A stretch of DNA of 64,000 nt, taken from Stomoxys calcitrans (taxonomy: Eukaryota; Arthropoda; Insecta; Diptera; Muscidae). Position 1 is the stretch's first letter; each line of letters begins with the position of its first letter. The translations under genes and the position numbers were made by a program. This document shows, piece by piece, positions 43,056-53,880 of the stretch. Below the pieces are notes generated by a model. The model ran no database searches. It was not told the DNA's origin and was given only the letters and a program-made list of their open reading frames with translations. The stretch spans positions 190,698,437 through 190,762,436 of the forward strand of contig NC_081554.1 in the NCBI RefSeq assembly GCF_963082655.1, read 5' to 3'.

Positions 43056-44312
43056 GTCCCAGTTAGGTATTTCAAGATGCTACATATAAAAAGACAAGAT
43101 AAGTGGGAAGTGTGAATCTATAGATCATAAATGACGCGAAAACAGGAAAGGAAGCATATTCATATCCAAAGTCTTCCAGTCTGGCTAAAGAGTGTGAGGA
43201 GCAGTCACTCGCATCCACATAAGTATCACTCGAGCACTTTTAAACGTCCACATACAGTCTCGGTATGGATAATAGTCGCAAATTCTTCGTCCTAAGAGGA
43301 GACATGTTAGAGATTCATATTCAAGGTCGCCCAGATCAGAGTTAACGCGCCTTCCCAACTTGCGCAGACAGTACTCCTGCAGATCTGGGATTTAATAAAG
43401 CTAGCTCGTCTTATCCTTATCATAGGGCCTAATGGTGTTTTATGCAGGCATCTGCAGTGTTGGCTTAATCCTTCAAGACTCTTAACCCCTCTCTTTTACA
43501 TGACCGAAACCAGCATGATCACCAATTCGATTTCACGTTGTTTGGACGAGATTTCTCCCTTGGTTGGAAGTGGAGCATCATCCAAAACTTCTTCCAATCT
43601 CTGGGTCCCGACACCCGGTTGATTACATCCAACATCACACCGAGAAAAAACTACCCTTCCTGAGATTTTAGGTCTAAACCACAGCTAACTGGGACCTTAC
43701 CATAGTCAAGCTGGAACCGAAGTTCCAGGGGCTCCTGACTCCCGGAGTACCAGATTAAGGACTCTGGTCCGTCTATGTAGTCCATCAACTTCCAGTTGAA
43801 CTTCAAACTATTTTGGACCGGTCATCACCAACAGAAACATCAGAAAACATGTGGCCCAAACCAAAATGACTCAGAACAAGACTGAGCCAAAACTTGAATG
43901 CCACCGAAACATTCACACAACACGGCTTACATTCTGCTTCGACGAGTCTATGGGAATTTATTGTTTCTATACCGACATTCAAGAACGAGACCGTAACAAT
44001 TTTTGTACGGCGTGTCGGAGGGATGTTTTGTTTGGTTCCAACATTTCGTTACCACGTGTGTGGCATGCACAAAATTGGTGCGGCATAGACACAAGTGATG
44101 CGTGTTACGCCGTTATAGAATATTCCTCCGACATCGGGCCGATATCAGTAAGATATGGCAATAAATATTAGAGATTTTCCTCAGCCGTGAGGTTCCTACA
44201 ACATGACAACCCCTTTTCTTGTTTTTAGTTACGATGTCGGTAAGACCCCGAATCTGATATCGGATGATTCATCCGATTGTCGGACGGAAAACGGAAAATT
44301 TTGTTAGTTGGG
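43056..44312. other. Unassigned stretch, relatively GC-richer
   Basis: No recognised gene. Two overlapping frames at 43851-44171 show no family features. A short inverted repeat TCGGATGA/TCATCCGA lies at about 44258. Confidence 0.4.
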
Positions 44313-44348
44313 TTCATACATCCACCTCAAACGAGGTGGATGTATGAA
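44313..44348. repeat. Perfect 16-bp hairpin, 4-base loop
   Basis: TTCATACATCCACCTC (44313-44328), loop AAAC, GAGGTGGATGTATGAA (44333-44348). Confidence 0.93.
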
Positions 44349-45044
44349 GACTTCAAAACGGTACAGTGACCTTCAGGTTATGTTAGGTTGGGAGAGGATG
44401 TCGCCAAGATTTACGTCTTAGCGCGTATGCCATCATGTGACCCATTTTTATTCCTCGTAAACTTTTCTCTGATCAGAGAGACCCGCCTGAAGGGACAGGT
44501 CTTAGTGCACTTTTCCATACCATTTCGTCGCTTTGAGGAAGGTCTTGTATTTGACTGGGTTTACGACTCTGAGTACAATAGCCTTCTACTCACCGATCTT
44601 TTCCATGCAGTCAATTAACTTCTTATCCATCATCCGACTCATCGCTTCAACCGTTCTCCTCCACCTTCCCAACTTTCACCTTCTTCATTCATACCAGCAC
44701 AAAAACAATATTCATCGTTCAAACAGTAAATGTCGTACCCAGGAGGTCAATTGTTAAGGAACAACCCAAAAGAACACGAAGCCTGGGTGGCATTAATCTT
44801 CCATTCCAGACCGTGGTTGTTGTTGTAGCAGTGTGTTATACACTAAGGTGGCAGCCCTTACCGATAAAGAACTCCATCGCGTCAATCCGGTACGTACAAT
44901 CATCTGCCATAGGATTGCCGGCTGCCATTGATTCAGACCGTGGTGATGAGCTATTATAAACTTTTCAACTAATGGTCCTCCGTGGAGGATTATCATATGG
45001 CCTATTACACAGTGTCATTTTTTGACTTGTCAATGTGATTAGGT
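44349..45044. other. Unassigned stretch
   Basis: Contains TTGTTGTTGTAGCAGTGTG at about 44817, reminiscent of a common dispersed repeat of muscoid genomes, but nothing else in this window matches it. Confidence 0.35.
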
Positions 45045-45470
45045 TAGGTGGGAGGGCCTCGACGCATACCTCGGTTACTAGCCGCTTCACTCGGAAACCT
45101 TACGTCCATCATCTTCACTATAGAAGACCGTAGAAGAGAAGAAGAAATAGAAAAATAGATAAAAATACACCATAGAACGATACAAGAGAGCAAATAAGGA
45201 TTGAAAAATGAAACTTACGCATAAGATAAGAAGAAAAAGCTCACCTTCGAGAATATGATCCAGTCAGCCAATTCAGGCCTCTACTGAACTCCAGAATGGC
45301 CAGAGACTTGAGAGCCTGAAAGGAATCTAGGCTCGAAAAGAGATGTTCACCAATTTTCCTGCATATTCTCCTTGCAATTGCGGGGCAGATGTTCGACCGT
45401 CTCCTCGTCGTGCGGAAGTCTGCCTCTCTCTGCACCCAGCACGATGTCAAAGACCTGATATTCAATTTCC
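45045..45470 (-). pseudogene. R1/Jockey-like ORF2 3' end and 3' UTR
   Basis: Minus strand: SWVQREADFRTTRRR-like remnant (about 45440), then CPAIARRICRKIGEHLFSSL, then LAILEFSRGLNWLTGSYSRR and a stop at 45241. The 3' UTR follows to CCCACCTAACCTAATC near 45040. It is the uninterrupted counterpart of the plus-strand copy at 41.6-43.05 kb, but the zinc-knuckle cysteines are partly lost. Confidence 0.72.
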
Positions 45471-45795
45471 AGTTACGACTGTCAAGTCATGCTTATGCGG
45501 CTAAGTGACTTCTGTGCATACTTCATACTGTACTGAAGATTACTTTTACTAGTATAAGGAGCTCGATAAATGGCACGAATGCTAAACGATTAAGCTGTTC
45601 GCCTGCCAAAGTCAAGCCTTTCTTTGCGTATTCATCCACTATATCATTTCCCGGAGTCTACCTAGTGACCGGTTCACTCGCCAAAGCCGAACCCTACCTG
45701 GCATATTCGTCCAACGTTTAATATTCCGGAAAATGTCCGAAAAACCACCTATGCGCTGTATCATGAAGATGTAGCCCATTTTGGGATAATAAATA

Positions 45796-46031
45796 TTAGG
45801 GTTGCCCAAAAAGTAATTGCGGATTTTTTAAAAGAAAGTAAATGCATTTTTAATAAATCTTAGAATGAACTTTAATCAAATATACTTTTTTACACTTTTT
45901 TTCTAAAGCAAGCTAAAAGTAACAGCTGATGACTGACAGAAGAAAGAATGCATTTACAGAGTCACAAGCTGTGAAAAAATTTGTCAACGCCGACTATATG
46001 AAATATCCGCAATTACTTTATGGGCAACCAA
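45796..46031. mobile_element. Mariner MITE, copy 3
   Basis: Ends TTAGGGTTGCCCAAAAAGTA and the complement CTTTATGGGCAACCAA, 236 bp, flanked by TA at 45794-45795 and 46032-46033. Body as at 16166. Confidence 0.9.
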
Positions 46032-46033
46032 TA

Positions 46034-46685
46034 GAATCCTTCCCTGTAGACATCTATTAGATTTATTTTTATCACAAAGTTTCACGTGAACTTTCCTGGC
46101 GGCGTTGTGCCATATCAACTATTATGTACAAGTAAATGTTCATTGGGAGATATAAGGAACGACCACTCATGGATTTAAATGGCGATTATTGAAGAAAGGG
46201 TAATTATTAACAAAAATCTTTTGAAGAACGATAAGAAATATTATAAGAAGAACAAAAGGAATATGTATTCCCGGGGAATACAAGCAATAATAAGAAAGGA
46301 TTATTTGTTCAACAGATCCATGAGATAGAAGGAATCGAGGTAACGATCAGGACATCTGAAAAAGTAGGGTATGATGGATTATAGAAAAATAAATCTTCTG
46401 GAAAAAGAATATGTGTTTTAAGTTGGATGCAGCAGGATCGAAGAAGGTCAATCAAAGAAGGATTTTGTTACTTTGAATTCTATGAAAAATAAATACATAT
46501 CTAAGATGGGGGAATAAAATAATCAGATATACATATATGATTTCGAGGAAGGTGGATCTAATGTAGAAGGATATTAACAAGAACATGTAAGACAACCACC
46601 TTCATTTCAAAAAGAAAGATAAATTCGTTCACCACTTTCACTTTCTAGTATTTATATATATCATATTGAATGCCAAAGATAAGAC
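46034..46685. other. Purine-rich unassigned spacer
   Basis: Many AAGAAG/GGATTA runs on the plus strand from 46190 to 46620; no gene or shared repeat. Confidence 0.4.
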
Positions 46686-46757
46686 GGTTCTATGGTGTAA
46701 TGGTTAGCACTCTGGACTTTGAATCCAGCGATCCGAGTTCAAATCTCGGTAGAACCT
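46686..46757 (+). tRNA. tRNA-Gln (anticodon TTG)
   Basis: Same 72-nt body; anticodon 46719-46721. TTTT at 46762-46765, five bases past the end, is a well-placed terminator. Converges with the 47044 gene 287 bases away, forming an inverted pair of identical genes. Confidence 0.97.
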
Positions 46758-47043
46758 AAACTTTTCCTATTTCTAATATAAACAATAGAAGATTTAAGTT
46801 TATTGTGATTATAAATTCATGTAATTTGATCTTAACGAGATGTTGTAGAGTACCAAGTATAAGGTCCGTCAATGTAAAGGAAAAATATCTTTCAGTTACA
46901 TCAGCATATTTTTAGTAGTTACAGTTATATTGATATACACTACTTCTGATCAAATAAGTTATTAGCAACATATTTTCTTCTCATTTATTGGTTGTTTTAA
47001 AGCCTCTTACAGAAAATAAGTTTTGAACATGAGACCTGTTTCA
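46758..47043. other. Spacer between convergent tRNA genes
   Basis: AT-rich, no shared repeat seen. Confidence 0.4.
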
Positions 47044-47115
47044 AGGTTCTACCGAGATTTGAACTCGGATCGCTGGATTCAAAGTCCAGAGTGCTAACCA
47101 TTACACCATAGAACC
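47044..47115 (-). tRNA. tRNA-Gln (anticodon TTG)
   Basis: Same 72-nt body on the minus strand, facing the 46686 gene. Nearest AAAA (47013-47016) is about 28 bases downstream. Confidence 0.97.
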
Positions 47116-47455
47116 AACTGATCACCCCATTTAAAAAATTGATCATATAAACTCGAGCAAGTTAGAAATTTTTAAGGCAACATCAATTTTTTATTAAAGA
47201 ATAATGCTATCGTCATACAATCTCTTTTATTTTAGTTTATTTTCTTGATTGTTTTTTATTTATTCAGCTGAAATTGTATAAAAGCTAAGCAATTCTTATT
47301 TAAATAGTCAATTAAATAATGTTGTGGATGTATTTGGATAATATATACATTAGGTTTCGTCAGAGAAATTGTATTTGGCACATTAATCAGCACTTAAACT
47401 CGTTATGACACTTAGAGGAAAATAAAATCATAAGACATCAACTTGGGAAATTATT
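47116..47455. other. AT-rich spacer
   Basis: No gene or repeat recognised. Confidence 0.4.
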
Positions 47456-47690
47456 TTATTTTATAAACCGATCTCCCGATTATACTTCTTCAGCCTCTAG
47501 AGTGCGCAATTCTTATCCGATTTGTACTACGGCGTTACCAAGAATGCTCTGAATCGGTTCAAAAACTGATAACATAGTTCCCATATAAATTGATATACTC
47601 AGATTTCTTAAGCCTAAAGAGGGTGTAAGTCTTATCTGACTTGGCTGAAAGACTTCTCCTTTGACCTCCCTCGACCCCCAACCCACTCCA
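47456..47690 (+). mobile_element. 153-bp HLE-like element, copy N (unit fragments)
   Basis: TTTTATAAACCGATCTCCCG, CCTCTAGAGTGCGCAATTCT and CCCATATAAATTGATATACT are about 1.4 units; neither end is present. Confidence 0.7.
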
Positions 47691-47838
47691 ACTCACCGCT
47701 CGGGAGTTTTCAAAAAGTAAGTTTCTCTTGCGCACCCTGTATTTTATTTATGTTTTTTGGGGAAGGGTTGTTATGAGGGGAAAATGCATTAGGTACTTAT
47801 TCATACCATCGTCGTGTCTGCATCCAAATCTTTACCCT

Positions 47839-47990
47839 CATCTTTCTTACGGCTGTGTTAAGGAAAATCTTCTTCCTGCGGAGTAAGTTCCATCAGTAAA
47901 GAATACTGGTGCATCTCTTCCTTCATCTTTCTTGCGGCTGTGTTCAGGAAAATCTAGTTCTATCAGTAAGGAATACTGGTGCAACCACTA
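47839..47990. repeat. 85-bp tandem duplication
   Basis: CATCTTTCTTACGGCTGTGT at 47839 and CATCTTTCTTGCGGCTGTGT at 47924. Both continue into CAGTAAGGAATACTGGTGCA-like sequence. The second has a deletion of about 19 bases. Confidence 0.88.
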
Positions 47991-48390
47991 ACCATTTTTA
48001 AGGTGTTCTCTTTTCGGATTACAACTTAACTCTGCAAAAAACTTTATTTTCCATTTAAATTGACCAACCTTTAGCGTCCACAAAAACACTTCACTTCATT
48101 TGAATTATTGTTAAGTGCAAAATATATATCCGCATTGATAGGCCTTAGTTCCTTTGTGGATTATAAGCCAACATAAATTTGCCTTCTGCCGGTGGTTACA
48201 AAAGTGAAACAAACAACTTCCGTTGTTTGTGCCATCAAAAGTCCATTTGTTTGGTAAATATTTAAATATTATAGGCTGATACATAAAGGGCATTCAACTC
48301 TGTACTAAGAAAGCCTGAATGAAGTGCTGGTATTTAAGTAAGGGGAACCTTTTCAAGGAACTATTAGAGTGTAGGACTTAAAGCAACAAA
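47991..48390. other. Unassigned spacer
   Basis: No gene or shared repeat recognised. Confidence 0.4.
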
Positions 48391-49984
48391 AACAAATAAA
48401 AGATTGTTAAGTTCGACTGGGCCGAATCTTATCTACACTCCACCATGGATTGCATTTGTCAAGTTCTTTACACGGTTTCTCTTAATAGGCAGAAACTATA
48501 AAAGGATAATGGGAGGTCATAACAAGAAATCTCCATGTATATGCGTGGATAAGACTTGTACCCTCTAGAGGCTCAAGAAGTACAATCGGGAGATCGGTTT
48601 ATATAGGAGCTATATCAGGTTTTGAACCTATTAGAACCATATTTGGTGTATCTGATGGAGGTCATAGGAAAATTCCGAGTGCAAATCGGTTAAGAATTCT
48701 GCGCCCTCTAAAGGTTAAAGAAGTACAATCGGGAGATGGGTTTTTAAGGGAGCTATAGTGCATAATTTCAGCCCAATTTTTAGAGACTGAAGATGTCAAG
48801 ATCCGAGATTGGTTTATATCGCTCTAATTTGGTTTTCGATGCGAAGGACAGCAAACAACCACCTCAACTTCCAATCAGCTATATCAGGTTATGAACCGAA
48901 TAAATCGTACACAGTTGTTGGAAGTCATAGCAAAATACTAAGTGCAAAATTTCAGCCTATCCACTTTTTCCAAATTGAAACATTTTTAAAATATATCTGT
49001 AACTCCAAAATTGGTAAAATATTTCCAATTTGTTTTTGGGACAAATTGTGGACGCTACTGCTTCCAGAAATTGACCCGTCAGCGATGACATCTGGTCATA
49101 AAGTGAAACCTTAACATTGTATTGATTGCCAAAAAATTATTTATAGGCGAATTAGATCTGCCAAAAACCTTCAAAATGTGTTTGTGGCACAGTTATTGAA
49201 AGTCTTAACAGAACACAACATGCATAATTTCAACCAAATCTGACAAAAATTGCGGCTTGTAAGGGCTCAAGAAATTATATCAGGAGATCGGTTTATATGG
49301 GAGCTATATCAGGTTATAGATCGATTTTAACCGTACTTGGCATTTTTGTTTGAGGTCATAAACAAAGAACACTAAGTGCAAAGTTTCAGCAAAATCGGAT
49401 GTAAATTGAGGCTTTCAGAGGCTCAAGAAATCAAATCGGGAGATCGGTTTATATGGGAGCTATATCAGGTTATGGAACGATTCGTACCGTAGTTGGCACA
49501 GTAGATAGTCATAGCAGAACACTATGTGCAAAATTTCAGCCAAATCGGACAAAAATTGTGGCTTCCAGGGACTCAAGAAATCTAATCGGGAGATCGGTTT
49601 ATATGGCACCTATATCAGGTTATAGATCGATTTGGACCGTACTTGGCACAATTATTGGAAGCCATAACGGAACACTAAGTGCAAACTTTCAGCCACAAAA
49701 AGTCAAATCTGAAGATCGGTTTATATGGGAGATATATCCAGATCTAAACCGATATGGCCCATATACAATCTCCAACGACCTACATCAATACTAGGTATCT
49801 GTGCAAAATTTCAAGCTGCTAGCTTTACTCGATCGACCGCTATCGTGATTTCGACACACGGAAGGACGGACATGGCTAGATCGACTCAGGATGTCGAGAC
49901 GATCAAGAATATATATACTTTTTAGTGTCTTAGACAGATATTTCGAGGTGTTACAAACTGAATGACTAGATTAGTGTACCCCCA
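48391..49984 (-). mobile_element. 153-bp HLE-like element, copy O (types 1 and 3)
   Basis: 3' end AACAAATAAAAGATTGTTAA, hairpin TTCGACTGGGCCGAATC, CACTCCACCATGG. Decayed type-1 units at left, regular type-3 units at 49280-49740, core at about 49855 with GGAAGGACGGACATGG. The 5' end is truncated at TACCCCCATTCTGG. Confidence 0.75.
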
Positions 49985-50065
49985 TTCTGGTCGAAAAGTC
50001 GATTTTTTGATAATCGATAAAAATCGACTTTTTGATTATCAGAAAAAGTTGACTTTTTAATAATC
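49985..50065. repeat. Short AAAGTCGACTTT-type repeat, left of copy P
   Basis: Three units of GTCGAAAAGTCGATTTTTTG / AAAATCGACTTTTTGATTAT / AAAAGTTGACTTTTTAATAA, each nearly self-complementary. A further unit, AGTCGAAAAGTAGACTTTTC, lies at 51013-51032 on the other side of copy P, so P inserted into this small array. Confidence 0.75.
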
Positions 50066-51007
50066 ACAAAGTAAAAAGGCCTTAAGTTCGACCGGGCCGA
50101 ATTTGGATACCCACCACCTCGGGTATATATGTAAACCACCTTTCGTCAAAATCCGGTGTAAAATGCATACTTTATGGCCCCGTAGCAGCCATATCGAAAT
50201 ATGTTCCGATTTGGGCCAAATACTACAATAATAAGTACAAGTCATTGTTCAATTGTGTATAACAAAATATTGAACTTTTTAGTAGTTTTATCTTAAAATA
50301 AACCGATCTGAACCATATACGACACGGATGGCGAAAATCCTAATATAAATCACAGTGCCAAATTTCAGTGAAATCGGATTAGAAATGCGCCTTTTATGGG
50401 GGCAAGTCTTTAAATCGAGATATCGGTCTGCATGGCAGCTATATCCAAATCTGAATCGATTCTGGCCAAGAGCCTAGCTCAATTCACTGTTCCAAATTTC
50501 GGCGAAATCGGACAATAAATGTGTCTTTTATGGTCCAAAAACCTTAAATCGAGGGATCAATCGATATGACAGCTATATCCAAATTTGGACCGATCTGGGC
50601 CAAATTGAAGAAGGGTGTCGAAGGGCCTAACGCAATTCGCTGTCCCAAATTTCAGCAAAATCTGATAATAAATGCAGCTTTTATTGGCCTAAGACCCTAA
50701 ATCGGCGGATCGGTCTATATGGGGCCTATATGAAGATACAGTCCGATATAGCCCATCTTCGAACTTAACATACATATGGACAAAAAAAGAATCTCTGCAT
50801 AGTTTCAGCTCAATATCTCTATTTTTAAAGACTGTAGCGTGATTTCGATAGACAGACGGAGAGACGGACGGACATATCTAGATCGTCTTCGATGTTTACG
50901 CTGATCAAGAATATATATACTTTATAGGGTCGGAAATCGATATTTCGATGTGTTGCAAACGGAATGACAAAATTAATATACCCCCATCCCTCGGTGCTGG
51001 GTATAAA
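50066..51007 (-). mobile_element. 153-bp HLE-like element, copy P (type 2, complete)
   Basis: ACAAAGTAAAAAGGCCTTAA, hairpin TTCGACCGGGCCGAAT, TACCCACCACCTCGGG; four type-2 units, core GACAGACGGAGAGACGGACG at about 50849, then GATCAAGAATATATATAC, and end CCCATCCCTCGGTGCTGGG. The best complete type-2 copy, 942 bp. Confidence 0.85.
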
Positions 51008-51132
51008 ATAAAGTCGAAAAGTAGACTTTTCAATTTTACTTTAAATCCCTACCATGCAACTGTTTATTTGTAGAGCTCACTCTCGTATAAAACAGCCCGT
51101 GGCAACAAATCAAGTTTCGCGAAATGCTTTTT

Positions 51133-51273
51133 TATTATACCCTCCACCATAGGATGGGGGTATAATAATTTCGTCATTCTGTTTGTAACTACTCGATATA
51201 TTAGTCTGAGACCCCATAAAGTATACATATTCTTGATCGTCGTGACATTTTATGTCGATCTAGCCATGTCCGC

Positions 51274-51305
<32 letters not shown>

Positions 51306-52468
51306 GAAAGCACGCTAACTTTCAAAGAAGTAAAGCTAGCCGCTTGAAATTTTGCACAAATACTTCTTATAAGTGTAGATCGGTTGGGATTGTAAATGGG
51401 CCATATAGGTCCATGTTTTGATATAGCTGCCATATAAACCGATCTTGGGTCTTGATTTCTTGAGCCTCTAGAGGGTGCAATTCTAATCCGATTGGAATGA
51501 AATTCTGCACGAAGTATTTTGTTATGATATCTAACAACGGTGCCAAGTATGGTTCAAATCGGTTCATAACCTGATATGGCTGCAATACAAACCGATCTTG
51601 GGTCTTGACTTCTTGAGCCTCTAGAGGGTGCAATTCTAATCCGATTGGAATGAAATTCTGCACGAAGTATTTTGTTATGATATCTAACAACGGTGCCAAG
51701 TATGGTTCAAATCGGTTCATAACCTGATACAGCTGTCATATAAACCGATATGGGGAATTGACTTCTTGAGCTTCTAGAGGGTGCAATTTCTATCCGATTT
51801 GGATGAAATTTAGCACGAAGTATTTTGTTATGATATCTAACAACGGTGCCAAGTATGGTTCAAATCGGTTTATAACCTGATATAGCTGTCATATAAACCG
51901 ATATGGGGAATTGACTTCTTGAGCTTCTAGAGGGTGCAATTTCTATCCGATTTGGATGAAATTTTGCATGACGTATTTTATTATGACTTTCAACAACTGT
52001 GCCAAATAAGGTTCAAATCGGTTCATAACCTGATATAGCTACCATATAAACCGATCTGGAATCTTGTCTTCTTGAGCCTCTAGAGGTCGCAATTATTATC
52101 CGATTTGCCTGAAATTTTGTGCGACGGATCCTCTCATGACCATCAACATACGTGTTTATTATGGTCTGAATCGGTCTATTGCCTGATACAGCTCCCATAT
52201 AAATCGATCTCTCTATTTTACTTCCTGAGCCCCTAAAGGGTCCAATTCTTATTCGAATTGGCAGACATTTGACACAGGTCTCCAACATATAATTGAATTG
52301 TGGTCCGTACCGGACCATATCATGATATCGCTCTAATAGCAGAGCAAATCTTTTCTTGTATCCTTTTTTTGCCTAAGAAGAGATGCCGCGAAAAGAACTC
52401 GACAAATGCGATCCATGGTGGAGGGTATATAAGATTGGGCCTGGCCGAACTTAGTACGCTTTTAATTG
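51133..52468 (+). mobile_element. 153-bp HLE-like element, copy Q (complete, type 1)
   Basis: TATACCCTCCACCATAGGATG start, core with GTCCGTCCGTCCGTCTGTCT at about 51282, six type-1 units. ATCCATGGTGGAGGGTATAT is at about 52411, hairpin GGGCCTGGCCGAAC, end CGCTTTTAATTG. Two neighbouring units (51440-51590 and 51593-51743) are almost identical, showing recent unit duplication. Confidence 0.87.
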
Positions 52469-52734
52469 TTTTTGATTTACCTAAGATGATCATCATATAC
52501 ATGCCGCTGTCACTTTACGCAATGCCGCTCTTGTTCGGCTGCGCATGTATTTGTGAGTGTCGTATGCGATTGTGCTGGCGTGTGTTTGTTTAAAGCTGTT
52601 TATGGCATAACCTTATAACACAATGACATGCTGTCACAACGGTCAAGAGACAGAGACAGGTTATATAGTGGGCGAGGGAAAGCACGAGGTGTGTGAGTTC
52701 AGGGGAACGAGCATTTGGAGTGGGTAAGTCTTAT

Positions 52735-52985
52735 CCTATTTGGTTAAAATTGGTGCCAAGTATGCTCCCATTTAAACGGATCTCCCAGCATCATTTCTTA
52801 AGCTTCTATAGAGAGCAACTCTTTTCCGATTTATCTAAAATTTTGCACATGATGTTTCGCTAAGGTTTCCAATAGCAATGCCAAGTATAGTTTAAACACA
52901 AAATAGCTTCCATATGAACTGATCTCTCTATTTGACTTCTTGAGCCTCTTAAGCCTGTCCATGACCTTAGGTATTGAAACGCCTC
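52735..52985 (+). mobile_element. 153-bp HLE-like element, copy R (unit fragments)
   Basis: AAACGGATCTCCCAGCATCA, AAATTTTGCACATGATGTTT and GAACTGATCTCTCTATTTGA are about 1.5 units, no ends. CGCACCCTCCACCATGAGTG at about 53000 may be a remnant of a subterminal repeat. Confidence 0.65.
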
Positions 52986-53799
52986 GAAGAAAATTATATA
53001 CGCACCCTCCACCATGAGTGCCCGCTATAATCCACTATTTAATTTGTTAATATATTTGACACATGTCCTTGGGTGGCTAACAAGCCATCAATTATTGACA
53101 AATTTAATCATCTGTGTTATTACGGAGTTGCATGTCAAAGATTTTCTTTAAAGCTTTCATGTTTAAATAGTCATTAACAGAATATTTCAAAAATAAAAGT
53201 AGTGCCAAGGCAAGAAGAAAAAGGACATAGCAGGTCCTTTAGCTCTTTGTAGGACATTTCAAGCATATTGCGTGTTGGAATGTTGTTACGATGTTTATTC
53301 AGAATGTGCTTCTCCCCCCCATAGAATGTAATGTGAAAGCTATGGCAAGTAGTAGTTGGAGTAGAAATATTGTGATTTAGTGATTTCATTATTGGAATGG
53401 TTTGGAAAAATGGTATGCAAAGCAATATACGGAAACTACATCGGGGTCAATGTCCTTAAACGTAACAGTTGGATAGGATGGTTTTGCCACTGATATAATT
53501 ATGTACACGCACAAAAGTCAATAAAATATTTAAAATAGGCAAATGACCTGTAAGGACAACAAATTTTTGGAATATTTAAAAGTCTTCCGGATATTTAAGT
53601 TGTGAGAAAGGTAAGAAGAAAAGACAATGAAAAAACCCTTTTTGTCGAAACCAATTTTCAGGCAGTTTAATCTGCATAGATAGGTCTTGCTCGAGTAAGG
53701 ATATGAGTGTTTATAGTTGTTGAAAGGAAACTACACAAAATAGAATGTTTGGGTGATGCGAATTTTTTAAATAATTTTTTTTATTTTCTTAGACTTTTT
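52986..53799. other. Unassigned spacer
   Basis: No gene recognised; a C7 run at 53314 within otherwise AT-rich DNA. Confidence 0.4.
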
Positions 53800-53880
53800 T
53801 ATACCCCTCACCATAGAATGGGTATATACTTATCTGGTCATTCCGTTTGTAGCAACTCGAAATATTGATCTAGGACGCCA
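53800..53880 (+). mobile_element. 153-bp HLE-like element, copy S, 5' part
   Basis: TATACCCCTCACCATAGAATG to GACGCCA at 53880, where a Helitron begins. Continues at 55505. Confidence 0.85.

Noticed and set aside
43851..44171. 106-codon open frame and an overlapping one at 43894
   Set aside because: No recognisable motif, no repeat relatives, and two frames open at once. Not enough for a gene call.
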